From Streptomyces eurythermus (GTDB taxonomy: Bacteria; Actinomycetota; Actinomycetes; Streptomycetales; Streptomycetaceae): 64,000 nt of DNA. Below the pieces are notes generated by a model, which saw nothing but the letters and a program-made list of their open reading frames with translations, had not been told where the DNA came from and ran no database searches. Position numbers and translations under genes: made by a program. The stretch covers positions 124,001 to 188,000 of the forward strand of contig NZ_BMSK01000002.1 of NCBI RefSeq assembly GCF_014649115.1. The letters run 5' to 3'. Below are positions 17,377-26,858 of the stretch, piece by piece (the first letter of the stretch is position 1; each line of letters starts with the position of its first letter).

Positions 17377-19113
17377 ATGGCACGTCGGAGTTCGCGTACG
17401 GACCTGCGTGCGGCGGGAGCGGGCCTGCTGGCCGTCGTGCTGCTGGTGCTGCTGATCGGCGACGCGAGGACCGCCGGCAAGCCGTCCGGGCCTCCCAACA
17501 CCCTGGAGGTGGCCTGGTCGTACGTGGCCACCGGGCGGGCGCTGGACGCATACGACGTACCACCAGCCCTCAGCGACGAGGCGTTGGCGATTCCCGTAGG
17601 CCGCTCCGTCCTCGTCGTGGACACCCGGAGCGGCCGGCTCCTCTCCACCGTGAACGGCTTCGCGGAGGAGACCCCCGACCTGGGGCTGTCGGGCGGTGTG
17701 CTCTTCCTCGTGGACACCCAGGACCACTTCAAGGACACCTTGCGGGCGTACGATCCCGCGACCGGGCGCGAGCTGTGGCGGCGCAGGGCGGTCCCCGGGC
17801 CGGACGGGAAGGGGGCCGGCAACTTCGTCGGCGGAGGCGTTCTCCTGGCGGACCGGGGACCGGTGGTCGTGGACGGCGACCGGGTACTGGCCCTTGAGCC
17901 GCGTACCGGCGCGGTCCGGTGGAATGTCCGGTTGGACACCCACTGCGCCGACCCCGACCCCTACGTGGACGTGCCCTACCGCATGGCGGAGACGGCGGCC
18001 CGTCTTCTCCTGCTCCGTCACTGCCCGGGCGAGACCGCGGAGCTCCGGGCGGTGGACGAGCGGGACGGGAGGTCCGTATGGCGAAAGCGGCTGGGGCGTG
18101 GGCGGGACATCAGTGTCAGTGCGGCGGACGGGGCCCTCGGCGTACGCGTGGACAACGAGTTCCGGTTGCTCACGGAACCGGGTGAGGAGATCCTGCGGCA
18201 GGCGGAGTTCGGCTATCCGGTGGGGGAGGAACAGGGGGTCGTGTACGCGGGAGTCGGCCAGGAACTGCGGGCCTTCCGGGCGGACACCGGGAAGCCCGCC
18301 TGGAATCGTGCTCGCCCTCTGACCGGCGTCGCCTTCATGGGGGACGGGCTGATCGTGGAAGACACGAGCACGGACGGCTCGTACTCCGGTGACGCGCGCT
18401 GGTCCGTCGGGGACGCTGCCGGCCAGGGGCCCGGAGCCAGCAACCTCGTGGCTCTTGACGGCCGCCGGACCGCCTCGGTGCCCTGGCCGGTCGCCGGGAC
18501 GCTGCTGGGGGCGAGCGGGGAACTGCTCGTGGTCCGCAGTGAGGAGGCGAAGGGGACTCGCTATACCGGACTGCGGCCGGGGCATCGCGCCAAGGACGCG
18601 GCCCGGCCCGTCGCACTGGGAGGATCGGAACCGCGACACTGGCCCGACGCCTGCGGTCTGGTGGACGCCGGACTTCTCTCGGAACTCGCCCCGGACTATC
18701 TCAGGCTGCCGGAGAAGCAGAGTCGCACCGTTCGCGGAGTCCGGCTGCCACACCCGAGCGTGTGCCGCTTCGCCACGGAGTCCGGTGACAGCGGCGACGA
18801 CGTCTTCTCCGTCACCGTGCGCTGGGCCGCGCCCGACGCGACGGCCGCCCGGACGTACGCGGCCAGCGCGATCCCTTGGGGCTGCGCCCCGCCACTCGGC
18901 GGGTGTGTGACTGCCGAGATCGAGGAGCCGCGGAGCGGGGTCTGGCTGTACACCTACCGCACGGGCCTGGAGGCGAGGCCCGTGGCCCACGCCACCGTGG
19001 TGTCCGGCCGGTACGTCCTCGGGGTTGCCGCGGGCGAGGACGTACCGGCGCACAGGGCGCTGGTCCGGCGGGTCGCCCTGCACCTGTCCGAGCGGGGCGG
19101 GCGCCGCGAATGA
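17377..19113 (+). CDS. Membrane-anchored PQQ-type beta-propeller protein
   Basis: A 578-residue protein with one N-terminal hydrophobic segment (AAGAGLLAVVLLVLLIGDA), so exported and probably membrane-anchored. Repeated blades carry the PQQ/BamB-like signature of an aromatic-Asp strand with (T/S)G and W, for example LRAYDPATGRELWRRR, VLALEPRTGAVRWNV, ELRAVDERDGRSVWRK and LRAFRADTGKPAWNR. Several Cys pairs in the last 150 residues suggest disulfides. BamB-like proteins are scaffolds rather than enzymes; no PQQ-binding residues can be claimed. It follows the membrane protein ending at 17288. Confidence 0.82.
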   Translation: MARRSSRTDLRAAGAGLLAVVLLVLLIGDARTAGKPSGPPNTLEVAWSYVATGRALDAYDVPPALSDEALAIPVGRSVLVVDTRSGRLLSTVNGFAEETPDLGLSGGVLFLVDTQDHFKDTLRAYDPATGRELWRRRAVPGPDGKGAGNFVGGGVLLADRGPVVVDGDRVLALEPRTGAVRWNVRLDTHCADPDPYVDVPYRMAETAARLLLLRHCPGETAELRAVDERDGRSVWRKRLGRGRDISVSAADGALGVRVDNEFRLLTEPGEEILRQAEFGYPVGEEQGVVYAGVGQELRAFRADTGKPAWNRARPLTGVAFMGDGLIVEDTSTDGSYSGDARWSVGDAAGQGPGASNLVALDGRRTASVPWPVAGTLLGASGELLVVRSEEAKGTRYTGLRPGHRAKDAARPVALGGSEPRHWPDACGLVDAGLLSELAPDYLRLPEKQSRTVRGVRLPHPSVCRFATESGDSGDDVFSVTVRWAAPDATAARTYAASAIPWGCAPPLGGCVTAEIEEPRSGVWLYTYRTGLEARPVAHATVVSGRYVLGVAAGEDVPAHRALVRRVALHLSERGGRRE

Positions 19114-19702
19114 GACACGAAGCGGCTGGGACACGAGTCCGGTTTGCTCCATGTCAGCCCGTTCCTGGGGAAGCCGACCCGGAGGAAGCCGGTGCTCGCC
19201 GAGGGAGCGCGTGGGGCGACCCGTCGAGGCCGCCCCACGCCGCGCTAGTTGCTCTGCTTCCTGATGTAGGAGAAAGCAGACATGCCGGCGCCGTAGGTGA
19301 AGGCCAGCGTGCCACCGCCGGCACCCATGGCCGCGGTCAGAGGAACGCCCACGGCAGCACGCCGTCCCGGCCGGAACGGAGCATTCCGACGCTACCAACG
19401 CGCGCCGGTGTACGGACCGTTCCCGCCCGCCATCACCCGCCCGGCTGGACACCGGCACGGGAAGGGGCCCGGGCGCTCGGTGAGCGCGGGGACACGAGGT
19501 GACCAGCCGATGCGGTTCACGGAATCGTCAAGCCGTGCCCAAACCGGTGGCCGAGTCCGCTGCGTCCGGGAAACACTCGCACCGCATCCGTCGTGCGACT
19601 GGGCTCCCGTCGCGGTCAGCCGCCACCGCGAAGGCGCCGGCACAACTGTTGGCTTACCAAATGAATGCGATCAGCAAGCTGAATGCCAGGGGGCGAAGCA
19701 AT
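19114..19702. other. Long intergenic stretch, no supported gene
   Basis: 589 bp between the beta-propeller gene and the amidohydrolase gene. The only item of note is a short minus-strand frame, 19245-19352, opening with GTG. It encodes a Gly/Ala-rich hydrophobic segment and ends in SAFSYIRKQSN. It has no ribosome-binding site and could be the tail of a decayed gene. The amidohydrolase promoter should lie in the last 100 bp; I see no clear consensus. Confidence 0.5.
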
Positions 19703-20647
19703 ATGTCCTTTCCCGCTCGCATCGACGTCCACCAGCACATCGTTCCGCCTGTGTGGGCCGAGACCCTCGCCGCGCAGGGCCTGGACTCCGGCGGCTGGGC
19801 CATCCCGGGCTGGAGCCCCAAGAGCGCGATCGCGATGATGGACGAGCAGGGCATCGCCACCGGCGTCCTGTCCGTCACCGCTCCCGGCGTCCACCTCGGC
19901 GACGACGCGCAGGCCCGGGATCTCGCCCGCGTCGTGAACGACTACGGCGCCGAGGTCGTCAAGGATCACCCCGACCGCTTCGGCCTCTTCGCCAGCATCC
20001 CGCTGCCCGATGTCGACGCCGCCGTGGCGGAGGCCGTCCACGCGCTGGACACCCTGCACGCCGACGGCGTCGTACTGATGTCCAACGTCCGTGGCCGCTA
20101 CCTCGGCGACCCCGACTTCGAACCGCTGTGGGCCGAGCTCGACCGCCGCGGCGCAAACGTCTTCGTCCACCCCGCCCAGCCCCCGATGGACCTGCTCCCG
20201 GGCACCCCCGCCCCGCTCGCCGACTTCGTCTTCGACACGACGCGCAGCGCCTTGAACCTGGTCCTGAACGGCGTCATGCACCGCTACCCGAACGTACGGG
20301 TGATCCTCTCCCACGGCGGTGGCTTCCTCCCTTACGCCGCGTACCGCTTCACCGGCCTGACCTCCATCGTCGTCGACCGGGAGCGCACGGCCGAGGACAT
20401 CCTGCGCGACCTGAAGCGGTTCTACTTCGACACCGCCTTGTCCGCCAGTCCCAGCGCCTTGCCCGCCCTGCTCGCCTTCACCGAACCCGGCCACGTCCTC
20501 TACGGCAGCGACTGGCCCTTCGCTCCGCAGGACGCCGGCAGCTACTACAACCACCACCTGGAGACCTACCCCGACTACGCCCCGGGCCAGGCCGCCGCCA
20601 TCGACCGCAAGAACGCCGAGACCCTCTTCCCCCGCCTCGCCCGCTGA
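19703..20647 (+). CDS. Amidohydrolase-family (ACMSD-like) metal-dependent hydrolase/decarboxylase
   Basis: A 314-residue TIM-barrel enzyme. The start motif RIDVHQHIVPP (HxH metal ligands), FVHPAQPP (His), LSHGGGFLPY (His) and LYGSDWPFAP (metal-binding Asp) are the landmarks of the amidohydrolase_2 group, which includes aminocarboxymuconate semialdehyde and gamma-resorcylate decarboxylases. ATG at 19703 opens just before the metal motif. Members decarboxylate or hydrolyse aromatic and muconate-like acids using one Zn or Mn. No pathway genes flank it and the downstream conflict module is unrelated, so the substrate is open. Confidence 0.88.
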   Translation: MSFPARIDVHQHIVPPVWAETLAAQGLDSGGWAIPGWSPKSAIAMMDEQGIATGVLSVTAPGVHLGDDAQARDLARVVNDYGAEVVKDHPDRFGLFASIPLPDVDAAVAEAVHALDTLHADGVVLMSNVRGRYLGDPDFEPLWAELDRRGANVFVHPAQPPMDLLPGTPAPLADFVFDTTRSALNLVLNGVMHRYPNVRVILSHGGGFLPYAAYRFTGLTSIVVDRERTAEDILRDLKRFYFDTALSASPSALPALLAFTEPGHVLYGSDWPFAPQDAGSYYNHHLETYPDYAPGQAAAIDRKNAETLFPRLAR

Positions 20648-20898
20648 CCCCGCGGACAAGGCACCGTGAAAGAGAGCGACTACTACTCGGCCTACGTCCT
20701 TTTCCGTATCGGAGTCACTGGCCAGAAGCTGTTTTCCTGCTCTCCATTGAGGCCGTCGGCGCGCGTCCGGGGACTGTGGCGGGCCCGCTGAACCACCCCC
20801 GTTTCCGGCCGCCCGCATTCCGCCTCCGGAGGAGCCCGGCTGTCGCTACTGTGGATTTCACGCCGCCCAGACAGGGCGGGCAGAGGCGGGGGGATCGT

Positions 20899-21222
20899 AT
20901 GTCACGTCCTGGGGAGATCGGCCTGGCGGACGCGGTGGCGGCGATACGCGAGGAACTGCTGGCGGCGGCCGAGAGCGGGAACGGCCAGGACCTGCAGTTC
21001 ACCGTGGGGCCCGTGGACCTGGAGTTCACCGTCGTACTGCGTGCCGACACCACCGTGAAAACCGGCTTCCGCGCCTGGGTGCTGTCCGCCGACGCCGAGG
21101 TGGGAGTGGGCGGGGAACGCACCCAGCGCATCGCCTTCACCCTCACTCCCCGCTACGCCGACGGCCGGGACCTCTCCGTGCGCGGCGGCTGGAACCGGCC
21201 CGCGGGCCCCGGCACCCGCTGA
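20899..21222 (+). CDS. Trypco2-type (trypsin co-occurring domain) protein
   Basis: A 107-residue protein with the layout of the Trypco2 domain: an N-terminal helix GLADAVAAIREELLAAAESG, a strand pair QFTVGPVDLEFTVVL, a variable part, then RIAFTLTPRYADG. These small proteins are known from comparative genomics as partners of trypsin-like proteases fused to NTPases in bacterial conflict systems; their biochemical role is unknown. Here the next gene starts 6 bp after its stop codon and encodes exactly such a protease-NTPase-TPR protein, which supports the call. I expect it to bind or be cleaved by the protease; that is inference. Confidence 0.85.
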   Translation: MSRPGEIGLADAVAAIREELLAAAESGNGQDLQFTVGPVDLEFTVVLRADTTVKTGFRAWVLSADAEVGVGGERTQRIAFTLTPRYADGRDLSVRGGWNRPAGPGTR

Positions 21223-21228
21223 CCCCGC

Positions 21229-24200
21229 GTGGAAGGCTCTCGTCTGGTCGGAGTGGTCGGCCTCGACGGCCCCGGCACGGGCTGTCTCGTAGGCCCGCGC
21301 CTGGTGCTCACCTCCGCTCACCTCGTCCGTGAAGAAGGCGCCAAAGTAGGACTGTTCCGGCCCGGCCAGGCCGGTGACCATGCCGGAGAGGTGGTGTGGT
21401 GCGGCACCCCCCACGGCCGCGACGACGCGGCCCTGGTCCGCGTCACCGGCTCCGGATGGCCCAAACCGGAGGGCCGGCCACTGCGCTGGGGCCGGTTCGT
21501 CACCCACCGCACGGGGCGGAAAGCCGCGATCTGGGGCCTGCCCAATGTGGTCCAGCGCCCCGGCCGGGACATCGACGCCTACCAGCTGACGTGCGAGATC
21601 AACCCGGGCAGCGGTTTTGTGCACGACCGCCACTACTGCACCCTCGACCAGCATCCGCCCACCTGGCCCGACCCCGGGAGTTCCCCATGGGGCGGCCTCT
21701 CCGGCGCACCCCTGTACTGCGGGGACCTGCTCGTCGGGGTCGTCGCCGTCGACCCCGCCCACTTCGCGCACGGCATGTTGACGGCGGTGCCCGTCCCCGT
21801 CCTGGACTCCGACCCGGGCTTCCGCGCCGCGCTCGCGGCGGCCGGGGCGTACACCCCGCCGGAAGGCGTCGAGCTGAGCGCACTGGCCGACCTCGGCCGA
21901 CGGCCGCCGACCGCACCGCCGGCCTCTCCGGCGGGGCTGCTGCGGGCCGAACGGAACGTCGTCCCGTTCTACGGCCGTACCGAGACGCTCGCCGACCTCG
22001 GAAACTGGTGCGCCGCGGACGGCTTCGGCGCGCTGCTGCTGCACGGCGCCGGCGGCCAGGGGAAGACCCGGCTCGCCGGCCATCTGGCCGCGGGCCTGAC
22101 CGCCCCGGCCGACCGGCCCGGGGACCGCCCGCCGTGGCAGGTGCTGTGGCCCGCCCCCGAGGCACGGCCCGACGACCTGGAGGTCGTCCGCGACGTCGCC
22201 GCCCCGCTGCTGGTCGTACTGGACTACGCCGAGACCCGCCCCGAACAGGCCGCGGCCCTGCTGCGCGCCGCCGCGGCGCACTCCGGCGAACACCCCCTCA
22301 AACTGCTGTTCCTGGCCCGCTCCGACGGCGACTGGTGGACCGCACTGCGCACCCGGGAGGCGTACGCCAGGGAGCTGCTCGCCGGGGCGCGCAAGCTGGC
22401 CCTCACCGGGCTCCAGCCCGACCCGGACGACCGGCGGACCGCCTACCGGCGCGCCCTGACCGCGTTCGCCGCCACCCTGCCCGCCTTGCCCGCGCTTCCC
22501 GCGCCGGACGGCCCGGAGCGGCCGGACTGGGCTGCCCTCGCCGCCGCTCTGCCCCCGCCCGCACTGGACACAAGCGGTCACGGAAACGCCCTCACCCTGC
22601 ACATGACGGCGCTCGTCGACCTGCTGGACGCGGCCGCCCCGAGCGGTCCGGGCGCATCGCGCGGACCCCTGCGCGACGACGCGGAACAGGTGGAGGACCG
22701 GCTGCTGGAACACGAGGGCGGTTACTGGCGGAACAGCGCCGAGGCACGGCCGGACCTGTACGGGCACCTGAGCCAGGACACGCTCGAGGATGCCCTCGCC
22801 GCCGCGCTGCTGGTCGGGGGAGTGGACCGGGAGGAGGCCGACGCCGTACTCCGGCGGCTGCCCTCCTTCGAAGGCATCACCCGCAGCCGCCGCAACAGCG
22901 TGCGCGCCTGGATCGCCGGGCTCTACCCGCCCGCCGGAAACACCACCTGGGGCAGCCTGGAACCCGACCGGCTCGCGGAACGGTTCGTCGGCCGGCGACT
23001 GCACGACGACCCCGCCCTCGCCCACCACCTCGCCCCGGGCGCCGCACCCGCACAGGCCGCCCACCTGCTGGACCTCTACACCCGGGCCGCCGCCCACCCC
23101 GTCTTCCACGGCGAGCTCGACGCCCCGCTGCGCGATCTGTGCCTCGCCCACCAAGAGGTCCTCGCCCCGCATGCCGTCGGCCTGGCCACCCGCACCACCG
23201 CGCCCGAACCGCTGCTGGCGGCCCTGGACGCCATCCTCACGGATCCCGGCCTCACCCCGGACACGCTGGGCCGTCTCGCCGGCAGCCTGCCGCACTACAG
23301 CGAGCGCCTGGCCCCCTGGGCCGCCCGCCTCACCGAGCGCGTCGTCGCCCACCACCGCGCCCGCCCGGCGGACGACCCCGCGCGGAGCCCACGTCTGGCC
23401 ACGAGCCTCGGCAACCTGGCCCAGCGGGTCGACGACCTCGGCGACCGGAAGGGGGCCCTGGCGGCCGCCACCGAGGCCGTCACACTCTGGGAGAGCCTGG
23501 CCGCCGCCCAACCCGGCCGGTGGCAGCCCGAGTTGGCCGCCGGACTCGCCACGCTCAGCGGCCGGCTCGCCGACTTCGGCCGGGGCGAGGAGTCCCTGGA
23601 GGCGATCCGCGCGTCCATTGCCATCCGGCGCCGGCTGGCGGACCACGACCGCGACGCGCACCTGGGCGAACTCGCCGGCGGGCTGCTCAATCTCGCCATA
23701 CGGCTGGACGAGCTCGGCCGACTGCCGGAGTCACTGGTGGCGAGCGAGGAAGCGGCCGCGCTGTACGGCGAGTTGCACGGCGAACGACCCGCCCGGCACC
23801 GTGCCCCGTACGCCCACGCCCTGCACACCCACGCCATCGCGCTGCGCCGCACCGGGCACCTGACGAGGGCCTACGAGCAGGAGGGGGAGGCGGTACGGCT
23901 GCGGTGTGAACTCGCCGCGCAGCTGCCCGACGCCCACCTGCGGGACCTGGGCATGAGCCTGACCACCCTGGCCAATGTGCAGGAGCAACTCGGGCACCTG
24001 GAAGCCGCGTTGACCACGGCGCGCGAGGCCGTCGAGGTCGCCAGGGCACTCATGCGCCAGCGGCCCGAAAGCCACCTCCGCCTCTTCGTGGGCGCGCTGG
24101 TCGGTCTCGCCAACCGGCTGCACGGTCTCGGCCGCCACGACGAGGCATTGGCGGTGAGCGAGGAGGCCGTGACCGGTGCTCGCACCTGTGTGGCCGAGCG

Positions 24201-25239
24201 CCCCGAGACGGACCGCGTCCTGTTCGCCCACACGCTGAAGAACCTCAGCGCCGACCTGGCCACGGTCGGACGGCAGGACAGCGCACTGGACGCCGCCCTG
24301 GAAGCCGTCAGCGCCGTACGCGCGGCGGCCCGCACCAATCCTGGGGAGGCACGAGCCGAACTGCCGGGCACACTGCGGCAGTCGGCGAGCTGCCTGACGG
24401 CGCTCGGCCGTACCGCCGAGGCACTGGAGCCCACCGCCGAGGCCATCGCCCTGCTGACCGCGCTGGCCGACGAGGACCCGGCCCGTCACCGGCCCGAGCT
24501 GGCCGCCGCCCACCTGGCGCACAGCGAGTTGCTCCAACTGCTGGGGCGAACCGAGGAGTCGCTGGACGCGATCGAGTCGGCGGTGCGGCTGCTGCGGCGC
24601 ATGGACGGCCTGCCCGCCGGATGCGACCCACTTCCCACGGCACTCGTGATCGACCGGTACGCCATGCTGCGCTACGCCCAGGGACGATGGGGCCCCGCGC
24701 TGCGGGGGGTGGACACGGCGCTGCGGATCCACCGGACGGCGGACCAGCCGCAGGCCGGCGCGATCGCGATGTTCCGCCACCACCGAGCCGTCATCCTGCT
24801 GCGGCTCCGGCGACACGACGAGGCCGACCGCGACTTCGCCGAGGCGATCGGTCTGCGGCGCGCCCTCGTCGCGACAGACCCTCCTGTGCACGTCCCGGAC
24901 CTGCTGGACGCGCTGGGAACGAGGGTCTGGTGCCTGGACGAAAGCGGCCGCCTCCCCGAGGCCGTGTCGGTCCTCGCCGAAGCCCTGGAGGTGGTGCGCA
25001 CTCCACTGCGCGCGCTGCCCGGCATACCCCCTTCCTCCTGGGCGCTGCCGCTCTACCGCATCGCCGTGGCCGGTGCCGGGCTGGGCTCCACCCGACAGGA
25101 TCGCGAGCGGGCGGCCGAGGCCGCGACACTGCTGGAGCCACGACCCCCACAACAGGTGCCGGCTCCCGACATATCCCGCGCGATCCGCCTACTGGCCCGA
25201 CTCCGACCACCCGGCGCACCCCACCGCCCAGCGAACTGA
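21229..25239 (+). CDS. Trypsin-like protease - STAND NTPase - TPR repeat protein
   Basis: A 1336-residue multidomain protein, GTG start at 21229, 6 bp after the Trypco2 gene. Residues ~1-205 are a trypsin-fold protease: His31 in LTSAH, Asp66 in GRDDAALVRV and Ser158 in WGGLSGAPL form a complete triad. Residues ~240-700 form a STAND-type NTPase with Walker A GAGGQGKT (273-280) and Walker B LLVVLDYAET (Asp332). From ~790 to ~1310 helical TPR-type repeats follow, many with a LxxLG...AL..A.EAV pattern. No signal peptide or membrane segment, so it should be cytoplasmic. By analogy with NLR-like proteins the TPR part senses a trigger, the NTPase oligomerises, and the protease is released to act as effector, with Trypco2 as partner. 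Catalytic residues are intact. Confidence 0.88.
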   Translation: MEGSRLVGVVGLDGPGTGCLVGPRLVLTSAHLVREEGAKVGLFRPGQAGDHAGEVVWCGTPHGRDDAALVRVTGSGWPKPEGRPLRWGRFVTHRTGRKAAIWGLPNVVQRPGRDIDAYQLTCEINPGSGFVHDRHYCTLDQHPPTWPDPGSSPWGGLSGAPLYCGDLLVGVVAVDPAHFAHGMLTAVPVPVLDSDPGFRAALAAAGAYTPPEGVELSALADLGRRPPTAPPASPAGLLRAERNVVPFYGRTETLADLGNWCAADGFGALLLHGAGGQGKTRLAGHLAAGLTAPADRPGDRPPWQVLWPAPEARPDDLEVVRDVAAPLLVVLDYAETRPEQAAALLRAAAAHSGEHPLKLLFLARSDGDWWTALRTREAYARELLAGARKLALTGLQPDPDDRRTAYRRALTAFAATLPALPALPAPDGPERPDWAALAAALPPPALDTSGHGNALTLHMTALVDLLDAAAPSGPGASRGPLRDDAEQVEDRLLEHEGGYWRNSAEARPDLYGHLSQDTLEDALAAALLVGGVDREEADAVLRRLPSFEGITRSRRNSVRAWIAGLYPPAGNTTWGSLEPDRLAERFVGRRLHDDPALAHHLAPGAAPAQAAHLLDLYTRAAAHPVFHGELDAPLRDLCLAHQEVLAPHAVGLATRTTAPEPLLAALDAILTDPGLTPDTLGRLAGSLPHYSERLAPWAARLTERVVAHHRARPADDPARSPRLATSLGNLAQRVDDLGDRKGALAAATEAVTLWESLAAAQPGRWQPELAAGLATLSGRLADFGRGEESLEAIRASIAIRRRLADHDRDAHLGELAGGLLNLAIRLDELGRLPESLVASEEAAALYGELHGERPARHRAPYAHALHTHAIALRRTGHLTRAYEQEGEAVRLRCELAAQLPDAHLRDLGMSLTTLANVQEQLGHLEAALTTAREAVEVARALMRQRPESHLRLFVGALVGLANRLHGLGRHDEALAVSEEAVTGARTCVAERPETDRVLFAHTLKNLSADLATVGRQDSALDAALEAVSAVRAAARTNPGEARAELPGTLRQSASCLTALGRTAEALEPTAEAIALLTALADEDPARHRPELAAAHLAHSELLQLLGRTEESLDAIESAVRLLRRMDGLPAGCDPLPTALVIDRYAMLRYAQGRWGPALRGVDTALRIHRTADQPQAGAIAMFRHHRAVILLRLRRHDEADRDFAEAIGLRRALVATDPPVHVPDLLDALGTRVWCLDESGRLPEAVSVLAEALEVVRTPLRALPGIPPSSWALPLYRIAVAGAGLGSTRQDRERAAEAATLLEPRPPQQVPAPDISRAIRLLARLRPPGAPHRPAN

Positions 25240-25343
25240 CACGCCGGGTCGCGGCACACGCACTCCGGCTGGTCGGGGGTCCAACGAGGGCCTCGTTCCA
25301 GTCGGCCGGCCGGTTCCAGGGGAGACGGAGAACGGATCGGCCG

Positions 25344-25580
25344 TCAAGTCACCGAGCGCAGCCGGTCCAACTCGCCGCTGATCGCATCCCGTAGAACGTC
25401 GTGCTGCGGACCGAGCCTGAACTGCTCGTCACTCCACCGTTCACGCGGATAGAGCCACACCGGCCTGCCGACCACATAGGCCGGCTCCCACTCGTACCGC
25501 GGCCAGACATGCGCATGCAAGAACGGGTCCGTGTTCCCCAGGATCTCCAGATTGACCCGGAGGAAAGCGACCTGCGCTGG
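25344..25580 (-). pseudogene. HIT-family (Ap4A-hydrolase-like) gene remnant, N-terminus lost
   Basis: The minus-strand frame between stops 25581-25583 and 25344-25346 encodes 78 residues. It contains LRVNLEILGNTDPFLHAHVW followed by PRYEWEP and VWLYPRERW, the C-terminal half of a histidine-triad protein (the HAHVW segment corresponds to the HxHxx triad). There is no start codon with homology; the N-terminal half and promoter are gone, with an in-frame stop directly upstream. I read it as a decayed gene. The region to 25721 holds nothing else I can support. Confidence 0.65.
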
Positions 25581-25721
25581 TCAAGCACAGCCGTCAGCCG
25601 ATGGCCGGCCTGGGGATCCGGCCGGGCGCGAGCCTGTCGAGGCGGTGGGACGCCCCGCGCCCGATGCCGTAGCCGAAAGCCCGTGGCGGTGTGGTGGTGG
25701 GTCCGGCATCATCCCCGTGTG

Positions 25722-25952
25722 ATGGTGACGCACCCCGTTCCCCGGATCTACGCTCCCGACGACTCCGCGCTCCGGTCGGTTGACGAGCACGGGTCATTCG
25801 GCTGCCTCGTGCCGGACGCGGAGCCGGCTTCGGCGGAGGTCGGCAGGGCGGTCGTGCGGATCGCCGACTGTGTCGTCTCCGAGCCGCGGGAGGAGCGGGG
25901 GCCGTGTCCGACCGGAGGCCCGCTCGTCACCGGCACCGAGCAGGACGCGTGA
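25722..25952 (+). CDS. Possible small protein (76 aa), unassigned
   Basis: An ATG-started frame with high GC at third positions and a protein-like, acidic composition (VDEHGSFGCLVPDAEPA, VVRIADCVVSEPREE). No ribosome-binding site, family or motif is recognised. The opposite strand also has a GC3-rich frame here, so the coding direction is uncertain. It may be a fragment of a decayed gene, given the HIT remnant next to it. Confidence 0.3.
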   Translation: MVTHPVPRIYAPDDSALRSVDEHGSFGCLVPDAEPASAEVGRAVVRIADCVVSEPREERGPCPTGGPLVTGTEQDA

Positions 25953-26056
25953 AACTTCCCCGGCGCCGCCGGAAACCGGGCCGAAGGACACTTGCCCGCG
26001 CACGCCGACGCCGTCACCGTCGCCCTGGCCCGGGCATCCCACCTGGAGTTCGCGGA

Positions 26057-26713
26057 ATGCCCAGCTTCCTGACCCACCGGGCGCGCGTGCACGACGCGCG
26101 GCTCCCCCTCCACCGGCGGCACAGCGCGCTGCGCACCTGCCTCACCCTCTTCGCGCCCTACGGGCTGAGGGCGACGTACCACCACCTCACGCTCAGTGCC
26201 GCGATCCCCCGGCGGCTGGAGGCGGATCCCGACGCGCTGGTGCGGGCGGTGGAGGAAGTGCACGAGGCGCGGGTGCTGTGGATCGCGCGGGCGGAGGAGT
26301 ACGCCGTACAGCGCCGGGCCGAGAAGCGGACCGGGCGGCGGGCCGTACCCGACCCTCGGCCGTGGTGGCTGAGGAGTGGGTGGGAGGGATCGGAGCGCGC
26401 CTGGTACGACGCTCCGTCGCGCCATCCGTCGCTGCGGCTGTCCGACTACGTCCGGCGGCAGAACGCGCTTCTGGACGGTGCCGAACCGCCCGGCTGCCCC
26501 GCTTGCGGGGAGGAGGAGGGGCCGCTGGAGCGGCACTCGACCGGGCACGGTCGGGTGGAGCTGTGCGGCCGGTGCGCGTGGGCGCGAACACCGTGTCCGT
26601 GTGGGCGGCGGCACCGGCTCGTGCCGCAGACCCCGTACAGATGGGACGAGATCTGGCACCGCGCGCACATGAACGATGACGGTATGCCCAACCCGCACTG
26701 GCCCGCGGGCTAG
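26057..26713 (+). CDS. Hypothetical protein with C-terminal Cys-rich (zinc-ribbon-like) segment
   Basis: A 218-residue protein from ATG at 26057 (GGAAT upstream; a longer frame exists but its first ~50 residues are Arg-rich and unlikely). The N-terminal half is helical and basic (YGLRATYHHLTLSAAIPRRL). The C-terminal part carries CPACG, CGRCAW and CPCGRRH, three Cys pairs compatible with a structural zinc site. No known family recognised and no operon partner. A nucleic-acid or protein-binding role is possible but not shown. Confidence 0.7.
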   Translation: MPSFLTHRARVHDARLPLHRRHSALRTCLTLFAPYGLRATYHHLTLSAAIPRRLEADPDALVRAVEEVHEARVLWIARAEEYAVQRRAEKRTGRRAVPDPRPWWLRSGWEGSERAWYDAPSRHPSLRLSDYVRRQNALLDGAEPPGCPACGEEEGPLERHSTGHGRVELCGRCAWARTPCPCGRRHRLVPQTPYRWDEIWHRAHMNDDGMPNPHWPAG

Positions 26714-26819
26714 CCACTATGCCGTGACATGGGCCATATGGCCGTACGTGCCTCCGTGCCGAAGTCGGGGCTTCGGCACAAGGTGTCGGTGTTCCGGAAG
26801 GACGGCCCCCAAAGAAGTG

Positions 26820-26850
26820 CTTTGAGAGTCTCAAAGTACAAGTGTTAACG
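26820..26850 (+). promoter_or_regulatory. Promoter with overlapping palindromic operator
   Basis: CTTTGAGAGTCTCAAAG (26820-26836) is a perfect palindrome with 8-bp arms around one central base. TTAACG (26845-26850) is a -10-like hexamer 18 bp after TTTGAG (26821-26826), which would be a weak -35 inside the palindrome. Transcription would start at about 26857-26859, right at the GTG of the leader peptide. A repressor at the palindrome would block the promoter. Confidence 0.55.
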
Positions 26851-26858
26851 TGTTCGAT

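Noticed and set aside
19245..19352. Small hydrophobic bacteriocin-like peptide on the minus strand
   Set aside because: No ribosome-binding site, no processing or export gene nearby, and the frame may be a chance GC-rich or remnant reading.
20902..23661. 919-codon minus-strand frame opposite the Trypco2 and trypsin/NTPase genes
   Set aside because: Gly/Gln/Val-rich shadow of the plus-strand genes, which carry complete motifs.
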